Shown here: positions 1 to 7,826 of the stretch, piece after piece | Position numbering within the stretch: position 1 is the first letter of the stretch | Layout of the letters: each line of letters begins with the position of its first letter | Assembly: GCA_944359055.1 (NCBI GenBank) | Contig: CALVSO010000009.1 | Coordinates: 1 to 57,635, forward strand | Source of the DNA: an uncultured Bacilli bacterium | Lineage (GTDB): Bacteria; Bacillota_I; Bacilli_A; RF39; UBA660 | Length of the DNA: 57,635 bases | Reading direction: 5' to 3' | Translations under genes and position numbers: made by a program | The notes under the pieces: model-generated | Databases searched by the model: none | Told to the model about the DNA's origin: nothing | What the model saw: the letters and a program-made list of their open reading frames with translations, nothing else

Positions 1-363
1 CTTGTCTTTATAATTATTTTTTATATAATTTGTTCGATAACTATTTTTACTATACTTATCTTTATATTTTGGATAATTTTTTGTTCTATAAAAATTTTTA
101 AATGCATTTTCTAAATCAAATATAGTATTTGCAAGAGCCATACTATCTACTTCCATTAACCATGGATATGTTTGTTTTAGAAATGGTAATTCTTTTATAC
201 ATTCTTTTTTCGATTTAGTTATTTTATTTTCTTTATATAGTTTTTCTTTTTCATATAACATTGTGTTATAAACAAATCTAGTACACCCTAAAGTTTTATT
301 TATTAATTCTTGTTGTTCTTTATTTGGATATATTCTAAATTTATATGCCTTATATATCTTCAC
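1..363 (-). CDS. tnpB: TnpB/OrfB of IS200/IS605 type, N-terminal part only
   Basis: First 121 codons of an IS200/IS605-family TnpB, the RNA-guided endonuclease of these elements; the gene runs off the left edge. The N-terminus shows the family's helix-turn-helix opening (KAYKFRIYPNKEQQELIN, then LGCTRFVYN). The RuvC catalytic residues and zinc finger lie outside the window, so activity cannot be judged. The start is a GTG at 363 with AAGGTGGTG just upstream; no ATG is available nearby. No tnpA is visible on this side, so it may be a solo tnpB element. The roughly 90 bp up to the yutD terminator probably hold the element's left end, which I could not define. Confidence 0.85.
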   Translation of the reverse strand, partial: MKIYKAYKFRIYPNKEQQELINKTLGCTRFVYNTMLYEKEKLYKENKITKSKKECIKELPFLKQTYPWLMEVDSMALANTIFDLENAFKNFYRTKNYPKYKDKYSKNSYRTNYIKNNYKDK

Positions 364-451
364 TATATCACCACCTTGGTGTAATTTTATCACACAAACA
401 TATGTATGTCAATATTTTTATTTAAATTTTTGCAAAGCACTTTCCTAGTAT

Positions 452-480
452 ATAAAAAAGTTTAATTTCTTAAACTTTTA
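452..480 (-). terminator. Rho-independent terminator after yutD
   Basis: On the minus strand AAAGTTTAA pairs with TTAAACTTT across a GAAA tetraloop, followed by a T-run. It lies just downstream of the yutD stop and ends the glycosidase-yutD transcript. Confidence 0.75.
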
Positions 481-485
481 ATTTT

Positions 486-764
486 TTAATGTTTCTTCTT
501 TATTATAAAATATTTACAGTCATATGCACAATTATCTTTAATATATTTATCTATATTACTATAATCATTAATTTCATTAAATAATTCATTTTCTTTATTA
601 CAAAAACCTTTTAATCTTAACTTATTATAAGCCCAATCACCTAATATATAATCATAATCTTTAAAATAATCAGTATATCTATTAGTTAATTCAGTTAAAT
701 CAAAACCATTTTTATATTCTTTTTCCAGTACATATTCTGTTTCATCTAAAATAATTTTTTTCAT
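486..764 (-). CDS. yutD: YutD family protein (DUF1027)
   Basis: A 92-residue protein of the Bacilli-wide YutD family, whose function is unknown. It shows the family pattern EKEYKNGFD near the N-terminus, then YDYILGDWAYNKLRLKGF, and a C-terminal NCAYDCKYFIIKK. I chose the ATG at 764, preceded by AAAGGA at good spacing; an upstream start at 788 would overlap the previous gene and has no Shine-Dalgarno. It follows the glycosidase-like gene by one base and is co-transcribed with it. In B. subtilis yutD lies close to yunB, which is also nearby here (6.3-7.0 kb), so the neighbourhood is partly conserved. Confidence 0.9.
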   Translation of the reverse strand: MKKIILDETEYVLEKEYKNGFDLTELTNRYTDYFKDYDYILGDWAYNKLRLKGFCNKENELFNEINDYSNIDKYIKDNCAYDCKYFIIKKKH

Positions 765-765
765 G

Positions 766-2454
766 TTAGTATTCCTTTCCAAAAGCACTAGAAATTTCTT
801 TATATTTAGTTAAACTTGAACTACCATTCCAAGTAATAAATCCACCGGTTAAGCCAGCATCATATAAACCTTGGATTTCTTTAGAAACCATATCAGCATC
901 GTAAGTAACATAAGGTGATTTGATTGCATCATAAGCTTGTATCCAAGTTCTAACTATAGCAGGAGTAGGAATTTCACTTTGTCTATTCATAACAAATTCA
1001 TTACTCCATAAATATAATAAATCATAAGGAATTGTCCAAACAGGTTCTTTAAAGCCATATTCATATTTACCAAAGTGATCTGGATATGGCATACCACTTA
1101 TAACATCAGCTACATTACTTATAGCAGGCCAATATTGACCATAAGGAGTTACATAAGTATGCGCTGATTCACCAAATACATCAATTGAAACATAAGCACC
1201 ATATTTATGAATTTCATCACAAGCATACATAACAAATCTTTGAATAGCTTGAGCTTTTGTTTCATCATAAACATTATTATAATCTATTTTACCTGCTTCT
1301 TCTAAAGATTGTACACGATCAGGAAATCTTACATAATCAAATTGAATTTCATTAAATCCCATTTCTTTTACTGATTCAATAGCTAAACTAACATTAAATT
1401 CCCATACATCTCGATTAAACGCACTTGGCCAATAAGATCCATCATGATTATATGATTTACCAGTAGCAGTATCTAATATTGTATCTTCAGGATGATCTTT
1501 AGAATAATAACTATCTTTAAATACTGTTATTCTTCCTATAACATATAATCCAGCATCTTTTATTTTTTTTATTGCATTTTTATAATCTTCATAACTATTT
1601 ATTGCCTTTTCATAATTAGTGATAGAATATTCTTTCATCGCATTAGCAGGATATCCGGGAGAAGTATTATCCTTAATATCAACTACAATAGCATTAATAC
1701 CTGATTCTTTAGCTAATTTAATATATTCATCAACATTAGATACAACACCTGCATTCATATATAAACTTCTTACTTCACTAGGCATAACATTATCTTCAAA
1801 TTTAGGTTTTTCATAAGGATAATAATCTAAACTACCAGCATCTCCACCTCCCCATGAATCACCTCTTTTTTTATGAATTTGATAACTATCTTCTTCATCA
1901 TAATTCTTTATAGAATCTTCATGATTATTAACTAAATACTTACCATAAACATAACCTTCTTGATCATTATATTTTACTTTATATACATCAACACTTCCAT
2001 CACTATTTAATTCATCATAACCCAATACTTCTACTTTTTCACCTTTTTCAACTAATCCTTTTATTTTTATACTATTTATATCTTCATATAAAGTTAAAGA
2101 ACTTCTTACATACATTTCTTTTTCTTTTACAATATCTTTTTCTTCTTTAACTAAATCATCTACTGAAATATAATATTCATTATTACTATATTTAATTTTA
2201 TAATATTCTTGTTCATTGTTAGTTATTTTATCGGATACTATCAATTCAGTTCCTCTTGTTATCTTATCAACTTCATTAAAATTCATATCATATAAAGGTA
2301 CAGTCAAATTAGAAGATGCCACAAACATCTTATCACTAGTTATTAAATTACCAACACCTTTAAATAGATTAATAACTAAAGTAAAACACGCAAAAGAAAC
2401 TAAAATAGCAGCAACTAAAAAAATTAATACTCTACCTATTCTTATTTTTCTCAT
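766..2454 (-). CDS. Membrane-anchored SH3-like and DUF4015 glycoside hydrolase-like protein
   Basis: A 562-residue exported protein. Residues about 8-30 form one transmembrane or signal-anchor segment. Next come two SH3b-like stretches (about 40-100 and 110-175; the second has VEKGEKVEVLGYDELNSDG and EGYVYGKYLV), then an acidic linker. Residues about 225-560 match the putative glycoside hydrolase family DUF4015/PF13200 (MNAGVVSNVDEYIKLAKESG, NAIVVDIKDN, GRITVFKD, FNEIQFDYVRFP, TWIQAYDA), a TIM-barrel family. The likely substrate is a cell-wall or capsular glycan, but nothing in the sequence proves it. The start at 2454 follows AGGATGTGATGG. It is co-transcribed with yutD. Confidence 0.85.
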   Translation of the reverse strand: MRKIRIGRVLIFLVAAILVSFACFTLVINLFKGVGNLITSDKMFVASSNLTVPLYDMNFNEVDKITRGTELIVSDKITNNEQEYYKIKYSNNEYYISVDDLVKEEKDIVKEKEMYVRSSLTLYEDINSIKIKGLVEKGEKVEVLGYDELNSDGSVDVYKVKYNDQEGYVYGKYLVNNHEDSIKNYDEEDSYQIHKKRGDSWGGGDAGSLDYYPYEKPKFEDNVMPSEVRSLYMNAGVVSNVDEYIKLAKESGINAIVVDIKDNTSPGYPANAMKEYSITNYEKAINSYEDYKNAIKKIKDAGLYVIGRITVFKDSYYSKDHPEDTILDTATGKSYNHDGSYWPSAFNRDVWEFNVSLAIESVKEMGFNEIQFDYVRFPDRVQSLEEAGKIDYNNVYDETKAQAIQRFVMYACDEIHKYGAYVSIDVFGESAHTYVTPYGQYWPAISNVADVISGMPYPDHFGKYEYGFKEPVWTIPYDLLYLWSNEFVMNRQSEIPTPAIVRTWIQAYDAIKSPYVTYDADMVSKEIQGLYDAGLTGGFITWNGSSSLTKYKEISSAFGKEY

Positions 2455-2516
2455 ACCATCACATCCTATAAAATATTATACCATATTTTTAATATAATAA
2501 ACTAAATTTTAAAACA

Positions 2517-2540
2517 AAGAGTCAATCAATGTTGACTCTT
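2517..2540 (-). terminator. Terminator of the prepilin-like operon
   Basis: AAGAGTCAA and TTGACTCTT form a 9-bp stem with a 6-base loop, followed on the minus strand by TTGTTTT. It lies between the stop of the 577-residue prepilin-like gene and the start of the glycosidase-like gene. Confidence 0.75.
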
Positions 2541-2562
2541 ATTTATCATATATAAATTTAAA

Positions 2563-4296
2563 TCATCCAATAATAAATGGATCACTAGCAGTTCCGGTGC
2601 CACTAACTATCATAACATCAGATGTTAAATAAAAAACTGGGCGATATGAATTGGAATTATAATTACCACCATTACCACTGACAGCACCATTTGTTCCTAC
2701 AAGCCAAGAAAGATAATAGCCACCAATATATCCAAGACGTGCCATAGTCCACTCTGCACCTCCAGGAGCTCCACTGTCATTGTTTGATAAATATATCCAG
2801 CTTGTTTTACATGTATTTCCATTAGAACAACAATTATTTCCTCCAGATAAACCATAATAATAATCATGCATATACATTAAGCCAATTTTAGCAGATACTG
2901 TATTTCCCCATCCATTTTCTGCAGAATAAACTGATGCCGCGGATGTATGACATGTATTTGTATCTCCGTATTTCCAGCTCATTGTTGCTATTTTGTTACT
3001 CCAACCACTCGGCATATATGTTGAATTATTTAAGAAACCACTGCCATTTATAATATTATATACTGCTGAACCAGGCCAAGATGTATTTGACTTATAATTA
3101 TTACTCCAAGGAGATACACTATTTAATGCTTCTTTTTTTATAAGTTTTGCTTGCTTGTTAGAATTTATACCTATAATACGGTACATATATCTATCTGTAT
3201 TTCCAATACAAGTATCTTTATCAGTTGTTCCAAAACAAATATAATTATTAACATTAGTACCTTGAAAACGATATAATCCTCCTTCCATTTTCGTATTTAA
3301 ACCAGTTGGAGGATTAGAAATTAGATAATCTCCTATTGTCATTGAAGCTTTTGTAGAAAATGACTTTTCTGTAATTTGTGATACATTACCTGCTTTATCA
3401 ATAACATAAACTTTTATTGTATAATCGGTGCCTTTAGATAACCCAGTAAATGTGTGTGTGTTTTCTTCTTTTATCACATACTGATTATCATTTATACTAT
3501 AATAATAATTTTGTATTCCATTTGTATCGCTTGCTGTCACTTGTATAGTAATACTTGTTTCTTCATCACTCGTCTTTTCTACATTACTGACTACTGGTGC
3601 AGTTTTATCTAAATTAAAACTTTCACAAGCTTTTTCGCTACTACCAATACTATTAGTTGTCAATGCACATATATAATTTATTCCCTCATTAGTTATAAAT
3701 TTAGTATAATTATTTTGTGTTATAGCTATATTAGGTTCACACTCAGAATCACTTATACAATAACTTACCGTTCCATTTCCTATCAATGTTACAGGTATAT
3801 TTTCTTTTGATAAGCCATTTGAATTTATCAAATCCTTATTGTAAGCTAAAGTTATAGTCGGTTCTTCATCCTCTGAGCCTCCAGTGCCACCTTCTATACC
3901 AGAACAATCTTCAGCATATTTAAACTCATATTGTTTATTATTCTCATCCCAACGGTACAAAACGCAACCTTGTAATTCTTTGTTTGTAACCGGATTAATA
4001 TATTCTTTATTAGTTAAAAAACCTTTATTAATTAATTCAGATAATGGCAACGCTTTTTGTTCTGTAGAATATCCTAAATCATATTCAACACTGTAACTAT
4101 ATGCGGTCCTCTCTATATTAGTTATTGTCTGTTCTAATGATTTTTCTTTGCTTTTTTGAATTGATTTATCTATAATTGGATATGTTATTAATGCCACTAT
4201 TCCTAAAATTGTTATTACAGCTAATAATTCAATCAATGTGAAAGCAAATGTTGTTAATTTAAGTTTTTCTTTATTTTTTTTTAATGTATTTCTCAT
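2563..4296 (-). CDS. Prepilin-like surface protein with Fn3-like and C-type-lectin-like domains
   Basis: A 577-residue protein with a type IV prepilin leader (AFTLIELLAVITILGIVALI, residues about 18-37) after a lysine-rich start. The methylatable Phe follows Ala rather than the usual Gly. Residues about 225-320 look fibronectin type III-like (DKTAPVVSNVEKTSDEET, YTIKVYVIDKAGN). The C-terminal third ends in WTMARLGYIGG, SYRPVFYL and GTASDPFI, resembling the lectin-like end of the 551-residue prepilin protein at 16.8-18.4 kb. The first 130 residues are almost identical to the next gene upstream, so the pair arose by duplication. No pilus assembly genes are in the window. A probable surface fibre or adhesin; ligand unknown. 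Confidence 0.8.
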   Translation of the reverse strand: MRNTLKKNKEKLKLTTFAFTLIELLAVITILGIVALITYPIIDKSIQKSKEKSLEQTITNIERTAYSYSVEYDLGYSTEQKALPLSELINKGFLTNKEYINPVTNKELQGCVLYRWDENNKQYEFKYAEDCSGIEGGTGGSEDEEPTITLAYNKDLINSNGLSKENIPVTLIGNGTVSYCISDSECEPNIAITQNNYTKFITNEGINYICALTTNSIGSSEKACESFNLDKTAPVVSNVEKTSDEETSITIQVTASDTNGIQNYYYSINDNQYVIKEENTHTFTGLSKGTDYTIKVYVIDKAGNVSQITEKSFSTKASMTIGDYLISNPPTGLNTKMEGGLYRFQGTNVNNYICFGTTDKDTCIGNTDRYMYRIIGINSNKQAKLIKKEALNSVSPWSNNYKSNTSWPGSAVYNIINGSGFLNNSTYMPSGWSNKIATMSWKYGDTNTCHTSAASVYSAENGWGNTVSAKIGLMYMHDYYYGLSGGNNCCSNGNTCKTSWIYLSNNDSGAPGGAEWTMARLGYIGGYYLSWLVGTNGAVSGNGGNYNSNSYRPVFYLTSDVMIVSGTGTASDPFIIG

Positions 4297-4319
4297 ATAA
4301 TCCTCCTAGTCATTTTTAA

Positions 4320-6239
4320 TCACTGGCTAATGTATGTTATTGTTGCATATCCATTGCCTATTTTTGCGTACTGACTTATTGGGCTGCTAGAAACATTAGT
4401 AGTTGAATAAGTAAGTGTAGAAGCCTCAGTTGAAGTTGTACAATTATAACAATACATCGATTTATTAGTTAATAAAGAATTACCTATATAACTTGAACCT
4501 CCAGCACATGGGGAATTATTTCCTGCTGGTATTCCACCGCCATAATAACCTGCGCCACCACCACAATAAATTCCACCACTTGCACTACCACCATATCCAA
4601 ATCCAGCATTTGAGCCACCTGAAGTTTGACTTCCTCCTACAGATACTCTTTGATTAGTTACATTTTTTGCAACATATCCTCCTGCAGCACCTCCACTTCC
4701 AGATCTGCTCATAGTACCACTATCATAGTTAGCTCCTCCGCCGCCACCAGAGACAATTAAAATATCAGTTTTGTTATTTGATAATGTTGAAAGTTTACCG
4801 CTGATTGTTGCAATATGAGTTGCTCCGCCACCGGCTCCACACATAAAATATCCCTTATCCCAACGAGATGAAAAGGCATTTCCACCACCATTGTATCCGC
4901 CAGTTACACTTGTTACACTACTACCATTAGTAGAAGATCCTTGACCACCAACATTAATATATAAAACAGTATTTTTTTCTAAATATACTTCACCAGAAGA
5001 ATAACCACCATATCCACCTGAATAGGAACCTGTACTTCCACCCTGTGCACCCCATGTTTCTAATTTATAATAACCAGAATATGGTACAACATAAGTTTGC
5101 TCTTTACCGGTATAATCAAAATTAACTGGCTGTGGATTATTTGGCTCAACAATTATTTCTTTTTCAGCGGTCATTGTTTTTCCATTACCACCAGTAATGG
5201 TACAACTAACAACATTTTTCCCAACTTCCAATTCATTTGTATTTGTTGGACTACAATTAACACTGCCACCACTTATACTATAAGATTCATTAAAATAATT
5301 TTTTATTGGATTGTTATATCCTAACACAATAGATATCGTTCCTTCTTTAGCATTTATAGTTGGACTATTTTTATCTACTTTTATATTTATTGCTTCAGTA
5401 GAACTATTACCAGCCAAATCAGTTGTAACAATATAAATCATTGTTCCTAATGTGTTTTGCGTTATACTATTTACACTACTAGTAGTGCTTCTATGCCCAC
5501 TTAATGAATCACTTCCATCTCTTAATATTATTGATACATCTGATATATACCAGTCATTTAGACCTAAAGTTCCAATAAATGTGGCTGTACCTGCAGTTGG
5601 AGGTGTTTTATCTAATTTTAATTGTTCAGTGCAAACAGTTTCGCTTTCACCTGAATTATTAGCTGCCTTTGCACACAAAACATTTGTACCTTCTGCAATT
5701 ATTATTTGAGTACCATTTGGTTTATTTTCTTCTATATTTGGCTCACATTCTGAATCACTTATACAATAATAGTATTTTCGACCTGTTCCGTTGATACTTA
5801 TCATTAAATTTTCATTTAACCAACCATTTTCATTTATTTGTTTTTCGTCATAAGTTAAAGTTATCGATGGTTTTTCTCCTTGAATTTCACATGGTTCGGA
5901 ATATTTAAATTCATATTGTGTTTTATTTTCATCCCAGCGATACAAAACACAGCCTTGTAATTCTTCACCTGTAACAGGATTAATATGCTCTTTATTAGTT
6001 ATAAATCCGGTGCTACTTAACTCATACAATTGTAATGCTTTTTGTTCTGTAGAATATCCTAAATCATATTCAACACTGTAACTATAAGCTGCTCTTTCAA
6101 TATTACTTATTGTTTGCTCTAATGCTTTTTCTTTACTTTTTTGAATTGATTTGTCTATAATTGGATATGTTATTAAAGCCACAATTCCTAAAATTGTTAT
6201 TACAGCTAATAATTCTATTAAAGTAAAAGCTCTTTTCAT
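4320..6239 (-). CDS. Prepilin-like surface protein with glycine-rich domain
   Basis: A 639-residue paralogue of the downstream gene, with leader AFTLIELLAVITILGIVALI directly after MKR. After the shared N-terminal domain come two Ig/Fn3-like repeats with KLDKTPPTAGTATF and DKNSPTINAKEG. Residues about 370-635 are a glycine-rich domain of the ALK/Gly_rich type (YYKLETWGAQGG, YINVGGQG, GGGGGANY, GGGAGYYGGG). The C-terminus ATITYISQ is typical of this domain. In this lineage such proteins look like large surface pseudopilins or adhesins. It precedes the second paralogue by 23 bp and is probably co-transcribed. Ligand and assembly system are not visible here. Confidence 0.8.
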   Translation of the reverse strand: MKRAFTLIELLAVITILGIVALITYPIIDKSIQKSKEKALEQTISNIERAAYSYSVEYDLGYSTEQKALQLYELSSTGFITNKEHINPVTGEELQGCVLYRWDENKTQYEFKYSEPCEIQGEKPSITLTYDEKQINENGWLNENLMISINGTGRKYYYCISDSECEPNIEENKPNGTQIIIAEGTNVLCAKAANNSGESETVCTEQLKLDKTPPTAGTATFIGTLGLNDWYISDVSIILRDGSDSLSGHRSTTSSVNSITQNTLGTMIYIVTTDLAGNSSTEAINIKVDKNSPTINAKEGTISIVLGYNNPIKNYFNESYSISGGSVNCSPTNTNELEVGKNVVSCTITGGNGKTMTAEKEIIVEPNNPQPVNFDYTGKEQTYVVPYSGYYKLETWGAQGGSTGSYSGGYGGYSSGEVYLEKNTVLYINVGGQGSSTNGSSVTSVTGGYNGGGNAFSSRWDKGYFMCGAGGGATHIATISGKLSTLSNNKTDILIVSGGGGGANYDSGTMSRSGSGGAAGGYVAKNVTNQRVSVGGSQTSGGSNAGFGYGGSASGGIYCGGGAGYYGGGIPAGNNSPCAGGSSYIGNSLLTNKSMYCYNCTTSTEASTLTYSTTNVSSSPISQYAKIGNGYATITYISQ

Positions 6240-6290
6240 ATAGCACCATCCTATTCTTTAACAAATTTATACTATATATTTGGCTTAAAT

Positions 6291-7028
6291 TCAATAGATA
6301 GGAAGGGAAATAGATGGTGAATTTTGTAAACCATTTAAATAATAATTCGGAACACTACCTTGAATTAATTTTAAAGCTACTGGAATAGATGTCTCAATAT
6401 CAATTTTATCTGTCACAAAAGGTAATATTACCTGTATAGATAAATCTAATACTACATTTACTTCAATTAAGGCATTATTTATTCCATAATCTGTAACATT
6501 AGTATTTACATAACTTACAATATCACCAACAATACTAAATCTAACCGGTATTTTAGGTCCAATATTAGCTAAAAAAGAATTGCCAAATATTACACCAGAA
6601 GGAATTTCATAAATAATACCTTGTCTTAATTTATCAGTATTATAATCAATTAATGCATCTGTATTTAAATTTAGTAATTCTATTTTACCTTGTTCTAAAT
6701 ATTTTAAATTTGTTTGAATTAAGGTAGTAGTACTAGTTAAAACTTGATTAACTATTATAGGATTAAAATCTATTGATTTAATCTCTTCATTATCTTTAGT
6801 TATTATAAATAAATCATCAACATTTATACTTTCAAAGTTTTTACTAACCGCATCATTAATGATAATGCTAGATAGTTTTCTTGCTTCCATATTCGCATAA
6901 TCTAATAAAATAGGATTGACTTTTAAATTAATAAATTTAAATGATAAAAATAAAGAAATAATTAGTAATGAAATTATTAATATACTATTTTTTATTTTAA
7001 ATTTTCTTTTTAACCTAATTCTTTTCAT
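6291..7028 (-). CDS. yunB: Sporulation protein YunB
   Basis: A 245-residue YunB family protein. In Bacillus yunB is sigma-E controlled and needed for normal spore formation; its biochemical role is unknown. One N-terminal membrane segment (about residues 14-33) is followed by the family's conserved stretch (NPILLDYANMEARKLSSIII) and the central GIIYEIPSGVIFGNSFLANI and GPKIPVRFSIVGD. The ATG at 7028 has GGTGG at good spacing; the in-frame TTG at 7040 lies upstream of that site and is not the start. The gene is intact and transcribed toward the prepilin-like genes. Confidence 0.9.
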   Translation of the reverse strand: MKRIRLKRKFKIKNSILIISLLIISLFLSFKFINLKVNPILLDYANMEARKLSSIIINDAVSKNFESINVDDLFIITKDNEEIKSIDFNPIIVNQVLTSTTTLIQTNLKYLEQGKIELLNLNTDALIDYNTDKLRQGIIYEIPSGVIFGNSFLANIGPKIPVRFSIVGDIVSYVNTNVTDYGINNALIEVNVVLDLSIQVILPFVTDKIDIETSIPVALKLIQGSVPNYYLNGLQNSPSISLPIY

Positions 7029-7077
7029 AGTATCCACCAATATATTTTATTTTTATAATAATATTTTTATACAAATT

Positions 7078-7106
7078 TAAAAAAATACCAGAAATCAATC
7101 TGATAT
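7078..7106 (-). terminator. Terminator after nrdG
   Basis: On the minus strand AAATATCAGA pairs with TCTGGTATTT (one G-U pair), followed by a T-run. It starts two bases beyond the nrdG stop and closes the nrdD operon. Confidence 0.75.
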
Positions 7107-7107
7107 T

Positions 7108-7653
7108 TTAAATATAAACACTAGTTTTTTTCTTTATATTATATTCTTTTTTGTCAATATATTTTGAAACTAAAACTATTTTTTCTTCTTTTAAACTATT
7201 TGGTACATCGATAACTCTTTGATTTTCTGAACCTTTAAATTTTAAATCTAAACTTCTTTGTGATAGTATAAATGGCCCATCTACTAAAACATCAATATAT
7301 TTTAACAATTCTAAATATTTATCATCTTTTAATAATTCTTCAAATAAGAATCCTGTATAACACCAAACATTTAAATTTCTTTCTTTACAATGTTTAGCAA
7401 TTTCTAAACAAGCATCTACTTGATATAAAGGATCTCCACCTGATAATGTTATTCCATCTTGACCTGATATATTATCTATCTCTTCAATTATATATTTAAC
7501 ATCAACTAAATAACCATCTTCAAATGACCATGTTTCAGGATTGTGGCATCCTTTACAATGATGCCCACATCCTTGTGTCCAAATAACTGTTCTAATGCCT
7601 TCTCCATCAACTATACTATCTGATTGCAAAGGAGCTGCTAATCTAATTTTCAT
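7108..7653 (-). CDS. nrdG: Anaerobic ribonucleotide reductase activating protein
   Basis: A 181-residue radical-SAM activase that installs the glycyl radical in class III ribonucleotide reductase. The 4Fe-4S cysteines are C29, C33 and C36 (CGHHCKGC, the CX3CX2C spacing typical of NrdG), followed by the SAM-binding GGDPLYQ. The length is normal, with a slightly longer C-terminal tail (DKKEYNIKKK). Its ATG overlaps the stop of the small glycyl-radical ORF (TAATG), so it is translationally coupled to it. Its substrate would be the glycine of that separate 53-residue protein rather than of the main NrdD chain. Confidence 0.95.
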   Translation of the reverse strand: MKIRLAAPLQSDSIVDGEGIRTVIWTQGCGHHCKGCHNPETWSFEDGYLVDVKYIIEEIDNISGQDGITLSGGDPLYQVDACLEIAKHCKERNLNVWCYTGFLFEELLKDDKYLELLKYIDVLVDGPFILSQRSLDLKFKGSENQRVIDVPNSLKEEKIVLVSKYIDKKEYNIKKKTSVYI

Positions 7654-7814
7654 TATAAAGCTTTATCTAAATCTTTTGTACCATGTTTAACACGATCACG
7701 TTCTTCGGCTCTTTTACCATCGTTAAATCTATCTACAGTTCCTACTAAATAACCTGTAATTCTTCTGATTCTTTCGAATTTAACGCCTTCGCCAACTTTT
7801 TTTTCTTCTTTCAT
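7653..7814 (-). CDS. Stand-alone NrdD glycyl-radical domain
   Basis: A 53-residue ORF with a strong AGGAGG ribosome binding site overlapping the nrdD stop. Residues 11-44 match the extreme C-terminus of class III NrdD (VKFERIRRITGYLVG, then DRFNDGKRAEERDRVKHG). RRITGYLVG corresponds to RVCGYLG of E. coli NrdD, so Gly21 is the predicted radical glycine. The main NrdD chain upstream lacks this motif. The ORF is in frame with nrdD across one TAG and four codons, but its own start and ribosome binding site argue for a separate subunit. The closest functional analogy I know is YfiD/GrcA, a stand-alone glycyl-radical domain for pyruvate formate-lyase. Confidence 0.85.
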   Translation of the reverse strand: MKEEKKVGEGVKFERIRRITGYLVGTVDRFNDGKRAEERDRVKHGTKDLDKAL

Positions 7815-7826
7815 TTCTAAATCCTC

